Shown piece after piece: positions 32,923-41,041 of a DNA stretch of 64,000 nucleotides (positions are counted from its first letter, which is position 1; the number at the start of each line of letters is the position of its first letter). Below the pieces are notes generated by a model that was given only the letters and a program-made list of their open reading frames with translations, did no database searches and was not told where the DNA came from. A program made the position numbers and the translations under genes. The DNA is from Nocardia araoensis NBRC 100135 (lineage in GTDB: Bacteria > Actinomycetota > Actinomycetes > Mycobacteriales > Mycobacteriaceae). The stretch lies in contig NZ_BAFR01000212.1 of NCBI RefSeq assembly GCF_000308435.1, forward strand, positions 1-64,000, read 5' to 3'.

Positions 32923-33225
32923 GTGACTGGTTCGCGGTACTCGTTCACGGCGGAAGTGTGGGAGCACCAGGGAGATGCCGCTTGGCATTTCGTGTCGCTA
33001 CCCGAGGACGTGGCCGATGAGATCGAGGAACGGTACGCGCATCGTTCCGGCGGCTTCGGCGCGGTGCGGGTGCATGTGGTCGTCGGCGGCTCCCGATGGT
33101 CCACTTCGCTGTTTCCGGACAAGTCGCGAGCGACCTATGTCCTGCCGATGAAGAAGGCGGTGCGGGTCGCCGAGGGGCTCGAAGCCGGATCGGCCGCGCG
33201 GATAGAGCTCACCGTCGCGCTGTGA
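32923..33225 (+). CDS. DUF1905 domain protein
   Basis: A 100-aa single-domain protein. DUF1905 features are FTAEVWEHQGDAAWHFVSLPEDVADEI near the start, then FGAVRVHVVVGGSRWSTSLFPDKSRATYVLPMKKAVRVAEGL. The family is small and beta-rich with unknown function. The GTG start lacks a strong ribosome site. It is divergent from the DszC-like gene and convergent with a membrane protein. Confidence 0.85.
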   Translation: MTGSRYSFTAEVWEHQGDAAWHFVSLPEDVADEIEERYAHRSGGFGAVRVHVVVGGSRWSTSLFPDKSRATYVLPMKKAVRVAEGLEAGSAARIELTVAL

Positions 33226-33241
33226 CGGCGCCCGCGCACGT

Positions 33242-33874
33242 TCAGTATTCGACCGGGCGCCCCGCGAATCCCGCCGGAATACCGCGCCTGCTCGCACTGC
33301 GCTTGACCGCCACCACCACGAGCACGAGCACACCGAGCACGACGCCGCCGAAACCCAACGCGAGCGCACCGAGCAGCGTGCCGACGAACGAGGAGCCGAG
33401 ACCCTGTCCGATGGCGACCGTCACCTCGGAACTACCTGCCGTGGTCACGCGATAGGCGCCCGGCTTCGCGGCATCGAACGAGAACCCGGCCCGTCCCTCG
33501 TGGCTACCGAAGGAATAGGTGACGGTCGCGTCGTACTTCCGCAACTCCGCATGCTTGCCGTCCGGATCGAGCACTCGCAGGTTGACCGTGCCGGCGGGGC
33601 CCCGGGACGACGCCCCGGAGTACTCGAGGTACACGGTGTAACCGCCGGACTCCGCCAAGTTCACCACCCCGGAGCCGGGCACCTTGACCCGCTGGAAGTC
33701 GTCGATCCGGCCCGAGGTCTGCAAGAAGCCGAACGCGCCGAGGATGATCCCGCCGAGGATGCCGATGCCGATCAGCGCGCCACCCAGCGCGAACCAGCGA
33801 CCGGACGGGGTGATCGGTCGCGTCGCGGGTGATCCCACCGGGCTCGGCGATGTCGGGAAAGGCGGCTGTGACAC
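33242..33874 (-). CDS. Membrane protein with two helices and an external beta domain
   Basis: A 210-aa protein. A Pro-rich cytoplasmic N terminus precedes one helix (about 28-50, ALGGALIGIGILGGIILGAFGF). An extracytoplasmic domain of about 110 residues (SGGYTVYLEYSG, GRAGFSFDAAKPGAYRVTTAG) looks like a beta sandwich. A second helix (about 163-188) and a basic tail end the chain. No family is recognised. It starts with GTG and lies upstream of nothing obvious on its strand. Confidence 0.75.
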   Translation of the reverse strand: MSQPPFPTSPSPVGSPATRPITPSGRWFALGGALIGIGILGGIILGAFGFLQTSGRIDDFQRVKVPGSGVVNLAESGGYTVYLEYSGASSRGPAGTVNLRVLDPDGKHAELRKYDATVTYSFGSHEGRAGFSFDAAKPGAYRVTTAGSSEVTVAIGQGLGSSFVGTLLGALALGFGGVVLGVLVLVVVAVKRSASRRGIPAGFAGRPVEY

Positions 33875-33982
33875 GGTCGGATCCTCGGCTTCTGGTCGAC
33901 ACCCGCGTCGACGTAGCGACAGCGTACGGTCTGCCTCATCGCCTCGCTACGCGAATCGTGGACCGCCCCGGCGTGCCGGAAC

Positions 33983-34324
33983 TCAGCGCGTCTGGGCCGC
34001 CGACATGCACTCGCTCGCGATGCGACCGCTGGCAGCGCGCGCCTTGTCCGCGTCCTCCTTGCTCATCCCCAGCGTTTCCTGGTTGGGAGACTTGGTGTCG
34101 TACTCGTCGCTGATCATGATCCGCAGTCCGGCCTGCGAGATGCCCTGGTCGACGAACACCTTCGCGGCGCATTCGGCCAATTGCTTGTTCTTGAGGCCCT
34201 TGTCCTGCAGTGACTTGGCGAGATCGGCCTGCGTCACCGTTGGCGCCGCCGTGTCCTTGTCGCTGCCGCATGCCGCGAGCACCGGCAGCGCGATCAGCGC
34301 CGCGGCGATCATGCAGATCCGCAC
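33983..34324 (-). CDS. Putative lipoprotein (113 aa)
   Basis: A type-II signal peptide with lipobox LAAC (MIAAALIALPVLAACGSD) is followed by an acidic helical domain with DLAKSLQDKGLKNKQLAECAAKVFVDQGISQAGLRIM and a late SECMSAA. It has two further Cys that could pair. The function is unknown. GTG 34324 has GAGGAAGAGGAG upstream. An in-frame ATG lies four codons later. Confidence 0.8.
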   Translation of the reverse strand: MRICMIAAALIALPVLAACGSDKDTAAPTVTQADLAKSLQDKGLKNKQLAECAAKVFVDQGISQAGLRIMISDEYDTKSPNQETLGMSKEDADKARAASGRIASECMSAAQTR

Positions 34325-34449
34325 CTGACTCCTCTTCCTCGACTGACCACTGTGGGTGGCGTGGCCACCATAATGCCGTCCGGCGTTCAGCGGTAGTCCG
34401 CAGTGACATGAGTGCGCCGAGAACGAGCGGCCCGGGACGGCGGTCGCGG

Positions 34450-35427
34450 TTACAACTCCACGAATCGGCCGGGCCGGGAAGTGCCGTCGGTGCCCTTTTC
34501 CGGCAGCACATAGAGCGACGCGCCGGAGGGATCCGGATCCCATGCGACGCCGCCGTGGACGTTCTTGTCCGGACGCGCCAACGGCAGGCCGGACTCATCG
34601 GTGGCATGCGTGACGGTTAGGCCGGTACCCCCGTACATCGGCACATCGACCCCGTGACCGCGCAGGCGCGCGCCGACGAGCCTGCCTGCGGTGCCTTGCT
34701 CGGCGGCGATACCGCAATTGTGGAACAGGATGTCTCCGCCACGAGACCGCAACAGCGACCAGAAGTCGGGGTTGGTGGCGAGAAAGTCCGCCATGACGTG
34801 CCCGTTGACGGCCACCTTCAGGTACTTCGGTTCTCCGGTGGGCTCTCGACCCACCTGGACGTTCCAAGTGAACTTGTGCTTGTTTCCGTGCCCGCGAATA
34901 TGTATCGGCTTATCGTTCGGTCGATCGGGGTGGTACCACTGCGCACGCACGAGCGTTGTGTACTCGCGCTCGAACCACATGCCCTGTCCCTCCCAATCTC
35001 GAAGGGCGTCGTCGTTCGCCACCTCGTACTCTCGCTCGAGCCTGAGGTCGCGGGCCCTGGCCCAGGTGCTGTGCTGTGCGTGATCCGGGGGTTTCGAGTT
35101 GAACGACAGTCCGCTGGGCAGCCCTTCGACATCCCGCAGTATGTCGTAGGACACGGCATCGGAGCGAAACCACAGTCTGGGCTTGGGAATTTCGCCGCGC
35201 GCGATGCGCGCCCGCCGTTCGGCCTCCGGTACCCACTCGACACCGGGAAACCACAGGATGCGCTCGCCGCCGGCCCGATCGGCTTCGGCCAGAGCCCTGG
35301 CGCTTTCCCGGGCTCGCAACGCCGCTTCCCGCAGAAGATCGCCATAAGAGCGACTGGACGAGCAGATGTCTCGCGCGAGCCGAGAGGCGATGCGGCAGAA
35401 GGTTTCCGCAGGCGGGACCATCGACAC
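34450..35427 (-). CDS. Unknown protein with a caspase-like His/Cys arrangement (325 aa)
   Basis: No close family is recognised. The first 60 residues are helical, with LLREAALRARESARALAEADRAGG. The second half has the layout of caspase-fold proteases: a strand ending in HIRGHGN (His180), about 58 residues, then a strand ending in DILFHNCGIAAEQGTAGRLVGARL (Cys238), then DVPMYGGTG. Similar GHG and xxC motifs occur in the CPD and lonely-Cys domains of actinobacterial polymorphic toxins. GTG 35427 has GAGAGG 6 nt upstream; the frame extends to 35499. No signal peptide is seen. It lies next to a toxin-antitoxin pair. Confidence 0.6.
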   Translation of the reverse strand: MSMVPPAETFCRIASRLARDICSSSRSYGDLLREAALRARESARALAEADRAGGERILWFPGVEWVPEAERRARIARGEIPKPRLWFRSDAVSYDILRDVEGLPSGLSFNSKPPDHAQHSTWARARDLRLEREYEVANDDALRDWEGQGMWFEREYTTLVRAQWYHPDRPNDKPIHIRGHGNKHKFTWNVQVGREPTGEPKYLKVAVNGHVMADFLATNPDFWSLLRSRGGDILFHNCGIAAEQGTAGRLVGARLRGHGVDVPMYGGTGLTVTHATDESGLPLARPDKNVHGGVAWDPDPSGASLYVLPEKGTDGTSRPGRFVEL

Positions 35428-35630
35428 GGCGCACCTCTCGAGATCTGCGGCTCTTACAAGGTGGGGTGCCACATTACCAGTGCTCGACAGCCGATCCACC
35501 GATGAGAACAGGGTCGGACGAACCGCTGGATCCGTTGTGCCCGAACCACCTCGGACCGCACACTCGCCTCACCCGGTACGAGGAAGTCACCTGTCGGGCG
35601 AGCACGTCGCGGCACCGGGCAGCAACTTCA

Positions 35631-35927
35631 TTACAGGTCCATCGCAGCGCGCAAGGCGGTGTCGAGCCGTTCCAGCGTGTCGGTGTCCACCACGTCCACC
35701 CGCTCGGCCAGCCAACCGCGGAAGATACGCCCGATGTTCCCGGCATGCACCCAGCCGTATTTCTCCACCGGAACCGCGAGGATGTCGCGCGGATCGTCCT
35801 CGATCACCTCGGCCGCGATCAGCCAGGGGCGCGGCGATTCGTTGATGCCGTCGCTGCTGATGAGCACGACCGTTCGACGACGGGGCGAACCATGCGGGTT
35901 GTAGATCCACAGTTCACCCCGACGCAC
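35631..35927 (-). CDS. MazF/PemK-like toxin
   Basis: A 98-aa protein with the MazF-type start RGELWIYNPHGSPRRRTVVLISSDGIN (residues 3-29), then WLIAAEVI and ILAVPVEKYGWVHAGNIGRIFRGWL, matching the beta-barrel of CcdB/MazF endoribonucleases. The expected activity is sequence-specific mRNA cleavage. The GTG start lies 14 bases inside the antitoxin gene, behind GAGGAGG. Confidence 0.8.
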   Translation of the reverse strand: MRRGELWIYNPHGSPRRRTVVLISSDGINESPRPWLIAAEVIEDDPRDILAVPVEKYGWVHAGNIGRIFRGWLAERVDVVDTDTLERLDTALRAAMDL

Positions 35928-36138
35928 GCATCGCCTCCTCGGCGGCCGCCAGCTCGGCCGCGTCCGCGGCGGCCTCGGCGGTCACATCCGGCACCGGACC
36001 CACGCCGGTGCGCACGGCCTCCCGTCGCGCGGCCTTCGAGATCCAAGCCGACGGCGACATTCCCGCTCGGGCGGCCGCTTGTTCGGCATACGACCAAGCG
36101 GCTTCGTCCAGCGAAAGGGTGACCTTACGCGTTGCCAT
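35914..36138 (-). CDS. Antitoxin of the MazF-like pair
   Basis: A 74-aa protein. The N-terminal ribbon-helix-helix-like region is TRKVTLSLDEAAWSYAEQAAARAGMSPSAWISKAARREA (2-40). A flexible acidic Ala-rich tail (about 50-74) is suited to bind the toxin. The order antitoxin then toxin with overlapping frames is standard for type II systems, which are autoregulated through the antitoxin. Confidence 0.8.
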   Translation of the reverse strand: MATRKVTLSLDEAAWSYAEQAAARAGMSPSAWISKAARREAVRTGVGPVPDVTAEAAADAAELAAAEEAMRASG

Positions 36139-36249
36139 ACCAATTATCCTACCGACACCGCGAGGGCCGGCACCAGCCCTCGGCGGCGACCGGCCGAACG
36201 GCCCGCGTGATACCAACTGATGACAGGTGACTGCTGTTAGGGTTGGCGC

Positions 36250-37041
36250 ATGACGACGTTGCACCATCACCGCGTCGGCGCGGGCGACCCGCTCGTGCTG
36301 GTACACGGGGTCGGAAGCCGCTGGCAGGTGTGGGAGCCGATCATCGACACCCTGGCCGCGTCGTACGAAGTGATCGCCGTCGACCTGCCCGGATTCGGCG
36401 GTTCCACGCAGCCGCTTGCGCACAACACGGTGCCCAACCTCACCGACGCGCTCGCCGAATTCCTCGCCGCGCAGGGGATCGAACAACCGCATCTCGCGGG
36501 CAACTCCATGGGCGGGCTGATCACGCTGGAGTTGGGTTCGCGCGGACTGGCTCGCTCGGTGACCGCCTACTCCCCGATCGGGTTCTGGGACACCGCCGGT
36601 CGCATGTGGTGCCAGCAGTCGCTGGGCAAGTCACGGGCGCTGGCGCGCAGATTGCGCCCCGCCCTGCCGTCCGTCCTCGGTACGGCCGCGGGCCGGACCG
36701 TCTTCCTCTCACTGGTCTTCGGCAAACCATGGGCGCTGGACCCGAAGGTGGCGCTCGACACCGCCATCGGCGCGGCGGACGCGGCCGGATTCGACGAGGC
36801 GATCGCGTCGTTCACCGACGTCCGGCTGCCCGAAATGGGCGCGCTCGCCGACATTCCGGTGACCATCGCCTGGGGCAGCCGCGACATCCTGCTCACCTAC
36901 GCGACCCAGAGCCGCAAGGCGCGCAGCGTGCTGCCGGACGCCGAGCACGTCACGCTGCACGGCAGCGGGCACACGCCGTTCTTCGACGACCCGGCCGGGT
37001 GCGCGCAAGTGCTGCTCGAGACGATCACCCGCAAGCGATAG
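36250..37041 (+). CDS. Alpha/beta hydrolase
   Basis: A 263-aa alpha/beta-hydrolase. The oxyanion strand is LVLVHGVGSRWQVW. The nucleophile elbow is GNSMGG with Ser at about 89, the acid is likely in WGSRD, and the catalytic His is in HGSGHTPFFDDP. The fold resembles esterases and C-C hydrolases; the substrate is unknown. The ATG has AGGG upstream. It is convergent with the TetR/crotonase/thiolase-like operon. Confidence 0.9.
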   Translation: MTTLHHHRVGAGDPLVLVHGVGSRWQVWEPIIDTLAASYEVIAVDLPGFGGSTQPLAHNTVPNLTDALAEFLAAQGIEQPHLAGNSMGGLITLELGSRGLARSVTAYSPIGFWDTAGRMWCQQSLGKSRALARRLRPALPSVLGTAAGRTVFLSLVFGKPWALDPKVALDTAIGAADAAGFDEAIASFTDVRLPEMGALADIPVTIAWGSRDILLTYATQSRKARSVLPDAEHVTLHGSGHTPFFDDPAGCAQVLLETITRKR

Positions 37042-37054
37042 GCGCTGGTCCGTC

Positions 37055-37717
37055 TCACTCCGCGGGCGGGTCGAGCAATGTGTCCGCGGGTGCCGTGCCC
37101 AGCAGGACCCGCACGGCATTACCCCACCGGTGCCGAAGGATCCGGTTGCGGGACAAGTCTCCGGTGAGCAGCACGCGCAGGGCCAGGCCGGTCATGATCT
37201 CGATGGTGAACTCGGTGATCGTCGGCACCCGGGGATCGTCAGGGAACTCGCGCCGGAAGCTGTCGCGAATGCTGGTGTGCATCAGTTCGAACAGTCGAAC
37301 CTCCAGCGGCAGGAACGCCGCCCGCAGTTCCGGATCGGTCCGCGCGCCCACCCACATCTCCAGCGCCGCCCAGAACGACGGACCGCTGAGCATCCGCATG
37401 GTCAGCTCGACGGCCGTCTCCAGCCGGTCCGCATCATCCGGAATCGCCTCGAACTCGCTTGTGAGCTGGTCGAATCGGCGGCGGGCCACGTGCTCGACGG
37501 CACCGGCGAGCAGGTCGGCCCTGGTGGGGAAATAGTGCTGCAAAGTCCCGCGCGGCACCGCCGCCCGCTTCTGCACCTCGAGCGTGGTCGTGCCCGCGTA
37601 ACCGACCTCGACCAGGCTCTCCACCGCCGCGTCCAGCAACCGCGTGCGCATGCGCTCCCTGCGCTGCGCCTGCGGCTGCCGGACGTGTCCCGGCCCGCCC
37701 GTCAGCGGCCCTGCCAC
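37055..37717 (-). CDS. TetR-family regulator
   Basis: A 220-aa TetR protein. The DNA-binding part is RRERMRTRLLDAAVESLVEVGYAGTTTLEVQKRAAVPRGTLQHYFPTRADLLAGAV (about 17-72). The C-terminal domain (SFWAALEMWVGARTDPELRAAFLPLE) is the TetR_C type that binds acyl or hydrophobic ligands. GTG 37717 is the first in-frame start, 16 bases inside the crotonase gene, without a good ribosome site; ATG 37651 is an alternative but would cut into the DNA-binding domain. It probably regulates its own operon through the palindrome at 40010. Confidence 0.85.
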   Translation of the reverse strand: MAGPLTGGPGHVRQPQAQRRERMRTRLLDAAVESLVEVGYAGTTTLEVQKRAAVPRGTLQHYFPTRADLLAGAVEHVARRRFDQLTSEFEAIPDDADRLETAVELTMRMLSGPSFWAALEMWVGARTDPELRAAFLPLEVRLFELMHTSIRDSFRREFPDDPRVPTITEFTIEIMTGLALRVLLTGDLSRNRILRHRWGNAVRVLLGTAPADTLLDPPAE

Positions 37718-38466
37718 TGGGGCTCGCGCTTCTGCGCGAACGCCAGCGCTCCTTCGGCGGCGTCCTTGGAAATCAGTGCGGGCAGTGCGATCTCGCCCTG
37801 CTTGGCGAATCCCTCCGCGACCGGCCAATCCGGCGACTCGTCGATGATGCGCTTGCTGGCGGCCACGGCGAGCGGTGCGGCGGCGACGATCTCGGCCGCG
37901 AGTTCGAGCGCCACCGACAGCGCCGCACCCGGATCGGTCACCCGGTTGACCAAGCCGAGCTGGTAGAGCCGCTCGGCCCCGATCCGACCTCCGGTGAGGG
38001 CGAGTTCGGCGGCGGTGCTGCGCGGCAGCCGCTGGGTCAGGCGCAGCACGCCGCCGCCCGCGGCCACCAGACCGCGCTTGACCTCGGGAATGCCGAACTG
38101 CGCGTCGCGCGCGGCGACGATGAGGTCGCCGGCGAGCGCCAGCTCGAAGCCACCGGCCAGCGCGAAGCCCTCGACCGCGGAGATCATCGGTTTCGCCGGG
38201 GGGTTCGCCGTGATGCCGAGCGGGCCGCGGCGCTGCGTCATCGGCATCTCGCCCTTCGAGGCGGCGACGAGATCCATTCCGGCGCTGAAGGTTCCGCCCG
38301 CGCCGGTGAGCACGAGCACGCGCGCCGCGGCGTCGGCTTCGAATTCGTCGACAGCGGCCTCGATGGCCTGCGCGGTGGCCAGGTTGACGGCGTTGCGCGC
38401 CTCGGGACGGTTGACCGTGAGCACGGTGATCGCGTCGCGCCGCTCGATCAGGACCGAGTCGTTCAT
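37702..38466 (-). CDS. Enoyl-CoA hydratase/isomerase (crotonase)
   Basis: A 254-aa crotonase-fold protein. The oxyanion-hole segments are TFSAGMDL and EGFALAGGFELALAGDL. Candidate acids are Glu in VEGFALAGGFE and in GIPEVKRGL. It would hydrate or isomerise an enoyl-CoA. It overlaps the upstream thiolase-like gene by four bases (ATGA) and is followed by a TetR gene, forming a small acyl-CoA operon. Confidence 0.92.
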   Translation of the reverse strand: MNDSVLIERRDAITVLTVNRPEARNAVNLATAQAIEAAVDEFEADAAARVLVLTGAGGTFSAGMDLVAASKGEMPMTQRRGPLGITANPPAKPMISAVEGFALAGGFELALAGDLIVAARDAQFGIPEVKRGLVAAGGGVLRLTQRLPRSTAAELALTGGRIGAERLYQLGLVNRVTDPGAALSVALELAAEIVAAAPLAVAASKRIIDESPDWPVAEGFAKQGEIALPALISKDAAEGALAFAQKREPQWQGR

Positions 38467-39992
38467 CGGGCGCTCCTCTCGGTGAGCAGGGTGAACGTGT
38501 CCGCGGCGATCTCGGCGTCCGCGCCGAGCGGGTCGCCCGCGGTGAACGCCGCGAGGGTGTCGGCATCCGACGCCCGGACCAGTATGCGCGTGCCCGCCGG
38601 TGTCAGTGCGCTCACCACAACGGCTTCCGGCTCGTCGGCACGGTCCGGCGCGGAGCCCTTGCGGTAGGCGACGGTGTACGCCTCGACCGTGACCGGACCG
38701 GTGTACCCGGGCGCGGGTTCCCGCCGTGCCGCGGGCACCTCCGCCTCGATCGCGCGGAACAGCCGCTGCGGCGGCTCGGTCGAGTACAGCCCGACGCCGT
38801 GCTTGGTGCTGTACCAACCGAGCGCCGTCGCCAGCCCGTACGCGCCGGGGTCCGCGCGAAGGATGCCGGACAACGTCGCGATCGAGTGCGTCGTGTAGTT
38901 GTTCCCCGGCCCGCCCGCGAAGGTGAGGCCGCCGGTGACCGACAGCGGCCGGGCCGGATCGTCGATCGGAAGGCCGAGTTCCTCGGCGGCGATCTGCACC
39001 GCCACCGGGAAGCAGGAGTACAGGTCGACGTGCGCGACATCGTCTATCGCGATCCCCGCCGCGCCGAGCGCCGCCTTCCCCGCCGCGGCGATCGCGGGCG
39101 AGCGGGACATGTCCGCTCGCTCGGAGACGAACCACTCGTCGGTCGCGGTGGCGCCCGCATGCGGGAACACCCATCGGTCCCGCGGCACACCGGCGGCGTC
39201 CGCCGCCGCCGCGCTACACACGATGAGCCCCGCGCCCATATCCACGGTCAGGTTCGCGACCAGCAGCTTCGGATAGGGCGTCGACACCATCCGGTTGGCG
39301 GGAGCGGGCGTCACGAGTTCGGCGGCGGTCTGCGCGGCGGGCTGCCACGCGTACGGATTGCGCGCCGCGATCTCCGACAGTCGCGACCACAGTCCGCCGA
39401 TCCGCTCGCGGTGCGCGGCCTCGCTCGCCCCGAGCCTGCGGCGCAACGCCGTCTCCATGAGCGCGTAGAAGTACACCGGGCCCCACAGGCCGGCGGCTGT
39501 CTCCATGTCGGAGTTCGGCCCGCGATCGGAGCCGACGATCTCGTCGGGAGTCACGTCCTCCGGCTGCTCCGGCCAGTCCACCGGCGTACCCGACCGGGTG
39601 GCCGCGTTCCCGGAGTACACCGCTTCTGCGCCGGTGAGCAGGGCGACATCCGAGCGGCCGTCGGCGATCGCCTGCGCGACGACGTTGAGCAGCCGCTGCG
39701 GAGCGTCGCCGCCGAAGCGCACCGACTGCACGGTCCTTCTCGGGCTGACGCCCAGATCGGCCGCGACCAGTGCGCCCAGGTCGCCGTACGGGCGGCTGAC
39801 CGGAGCGACGGCGGCGATCAGGTCGGTCGAGCGCAGCAACCGGTCGCCGACGCCGCTGTCGGCGCCGGCGCGGCGCAGCGATTCGGCGGCGAGTTCGACC
39901 GGGCCGGGCAGACCCGGCTCCCCCGGTCGGTGTACGACCTGCCCGGCGCCGACGAGCACCGGCGTCCTCGGGTCCATTCCGGCTGGCAGCAT
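38463..39992 (-). CDS. Thiolase-like protein lacking the nucleophilic Cys
   Basis: A 509-aa thiolase-superfamily protein of the longer type often annotated acetyl-CoA acetyltransferase or lipid-transfer protein. The N-terminal thiolase fold begins TPVLVGAGQVVHRPGEPG. The loop that bears the acyl-accepting Cys in true thiolases appears as SVRFGGDAPQRLLN with no Cys. Later conserved parts are VDLYSCFPVAVQIAAEELGL and GGLTFAGGPGNNYTTHSIA, with a His in the usual GGHP-like position. The C-terminal 120 residues form an added OB-like domain. It may be a retro-aldol or acyl-transfer enzyme rather than a thiolase. GGAGG precedes the ATG. Confidence 0.85.
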   Translation of the reverse strand: MLPAGMDPRTPVLVGAGQVVHRPGEPGLPGPVELAAESLRRAGADSGVGDRLLRSTDLIAAVAPVSRPYGDLGALVAADLGVSPRRTVQSVRFGGDAPQRLLNVVAQAIADGRSDVALLTGAEAVYSGNAATRSGTPVDWPEQPEDVTPDEIVGSDRGPNSDMETAAGLWGPVYFYALMETALRRRLGASEAAHRERIGGLWSRLSEIAARNPYAWQPAAQTAAELVTPAPANRMVSTPYPKLLVANLTVDMGAGLIVCSAAAADAAGVPRDRWVFPHAGATATDEWFVSERADMSRSPAIAAAGKAALGAAGIAIDDVAHVDLYSCFPVAVQIAAEELGLPIDDPARPLSVTGGLTFAGGPGNNYTTHSIATLSGILRADPGAYGLATALGWYSTKHGVGLYSTEPPQRLFRAIEAEVPAARREPAPGYTGPVTVEAYTVAYRKGSAPDRADEPEAVVVSALTPAGTRILVRASDADTLAAFTAGDPLGADAEIAADTFTLLTERSAR

Positions 39993-40009
39993 GCGTCCTC
40001 CGCTCCAGA

Positions 40010-40027
40010 ACCGTCAGCATTGACGGT
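40010..40027. promoter_or_regulatory. Palindromic operator candidate upstream of the thiolase-like operon
   Basis: ACCGTCA-GCAT-TGACGGT is a perfect 7-bp inverted repeat, 18 bp upstream of the thiolase-like start and 83 bp from the divergent crotonase. It is a plausible site for the TetR encoded as the third gene of the operon. Confidence 0.55.
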
Positions 40028-40109
40028 AACTCGAGTCCGATTAGAACAGAGCCAACGCACCGCGGCAATAGCGCGCGCCACCTAACTGACCCGTGAGTAA
40101 GATTCGAGA

Positions 40110-40865
40110 ATGGGCACCGACATCGCCGTACGGTTCGACGGCCACCGCGCGTACGTCACACTGGACCGGCCGGACAAACACAACGGCCTGACCATCGACA
40201 TGCTCCACGAGCTGGTTGCCAGCGCGAAGCTAGTGGCCCGAAACGGTGATGTTCGAGCGGTCATCCTGTCCGGCAACGGACCCAGCTTCAGCAGCGGGCT
40301 GGATATTGCCGCAGCAATCAGCAATCCACTGGCAATCATTCGGAACTTCGTGCCGCACCCCTGGCGCGGCACCAACGCCTTTCAAGAGGCGTGCTGGGCT
40401 TGGCGCCGCCTGCCCGTGCCGGTGATCGCCGCGGTGCACGGGCGCTGCTACGGCGGCGGACTTCAGCTCGCGCTCGCCGCGGACGTCCGCTTCGCCGCCC
40501 CCGACGCCGAGTTCTCCGTCATGGAGGCCAAGCACGGCCTGGTCCCGGACATGACCGGCGCGGCAACGCTGTCCAGACTGATCGGCATCGACAAAGCCCT
40601 TCTGCTCACGATGACCGCCGACCTCGTCGACGCGGACTACGCCGCGCGGATCGGCTTGGTCACCGAGCTGACGCCGGACCCCGTCGCGGAGGCCGAGAAA
40701 CTCGCCGACCGCCTCGCGACGCGATCGCCGCATGCGGTCACCTCCGCCAAACGACTCTTCGAGAAGTCGTGGTCAGCATCCACCCGGCGAACCCTCGCCA
40801 TCGAGCGCGCGACCCAACTTCCCCTGATCCTCCGCAAGGCACTCAGCGGGCCTGCCGGAAGATAG
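40110..40865 (+). CDS. Enoyl-CoA hydratase/isomerase (crotonase)
   Basis: A 251-aa crotonase. It shows VTLDRPDKHNGLT, FSSGLDIAAAI, the oxyanion segment VHGRCYGGGLQLALAADVRFA, and FSVMEAKHGLVPDMTGAATLSRLIG. The usual second catalytic Glu region reads EAKHGL. It is divergent from the thiolase-like operon and may act in the same degradative pathway. The substrate is unknown. Confidence 0.92.
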   Translation: MGTDIAVRFDGHRAYVTLDRPDKHNGLTIDMLHELVASAKLVARNGDVRAVILSGNGPSFSSGLDIAAAISNPLAIIRNFVPHPWRGTNAFQEACWAWRRLPVPVIAAVHGRCYGGGLQLALAADVRFAAPDAEFSVMEAKHGLVPDMTGAATLSRLIGIDKALLLTMTADLVDADYAARIGLVTELTPDPVAEAEKLADRLATRSPHAVTSAKRLFEKSWSASTRRTLAIERATQLPLILRKALSGPAGR

Positions 40866-41041
40866 CTGTAAATTTGCTATTCTGCTCGGAACTCTCCGCG
40901 CGACCGGTTGACGCTGCTACCATTTGCACGATTTGCCAGCCAGTCGACTAGTGGTGCGCGGCACACTGCGAAGGGTCTGTGTATCGCGGGACGACCGTGT
41001 TTCGCACCGCTCTCGGGAAGAAACCGGAGGGCTCACAGGCA

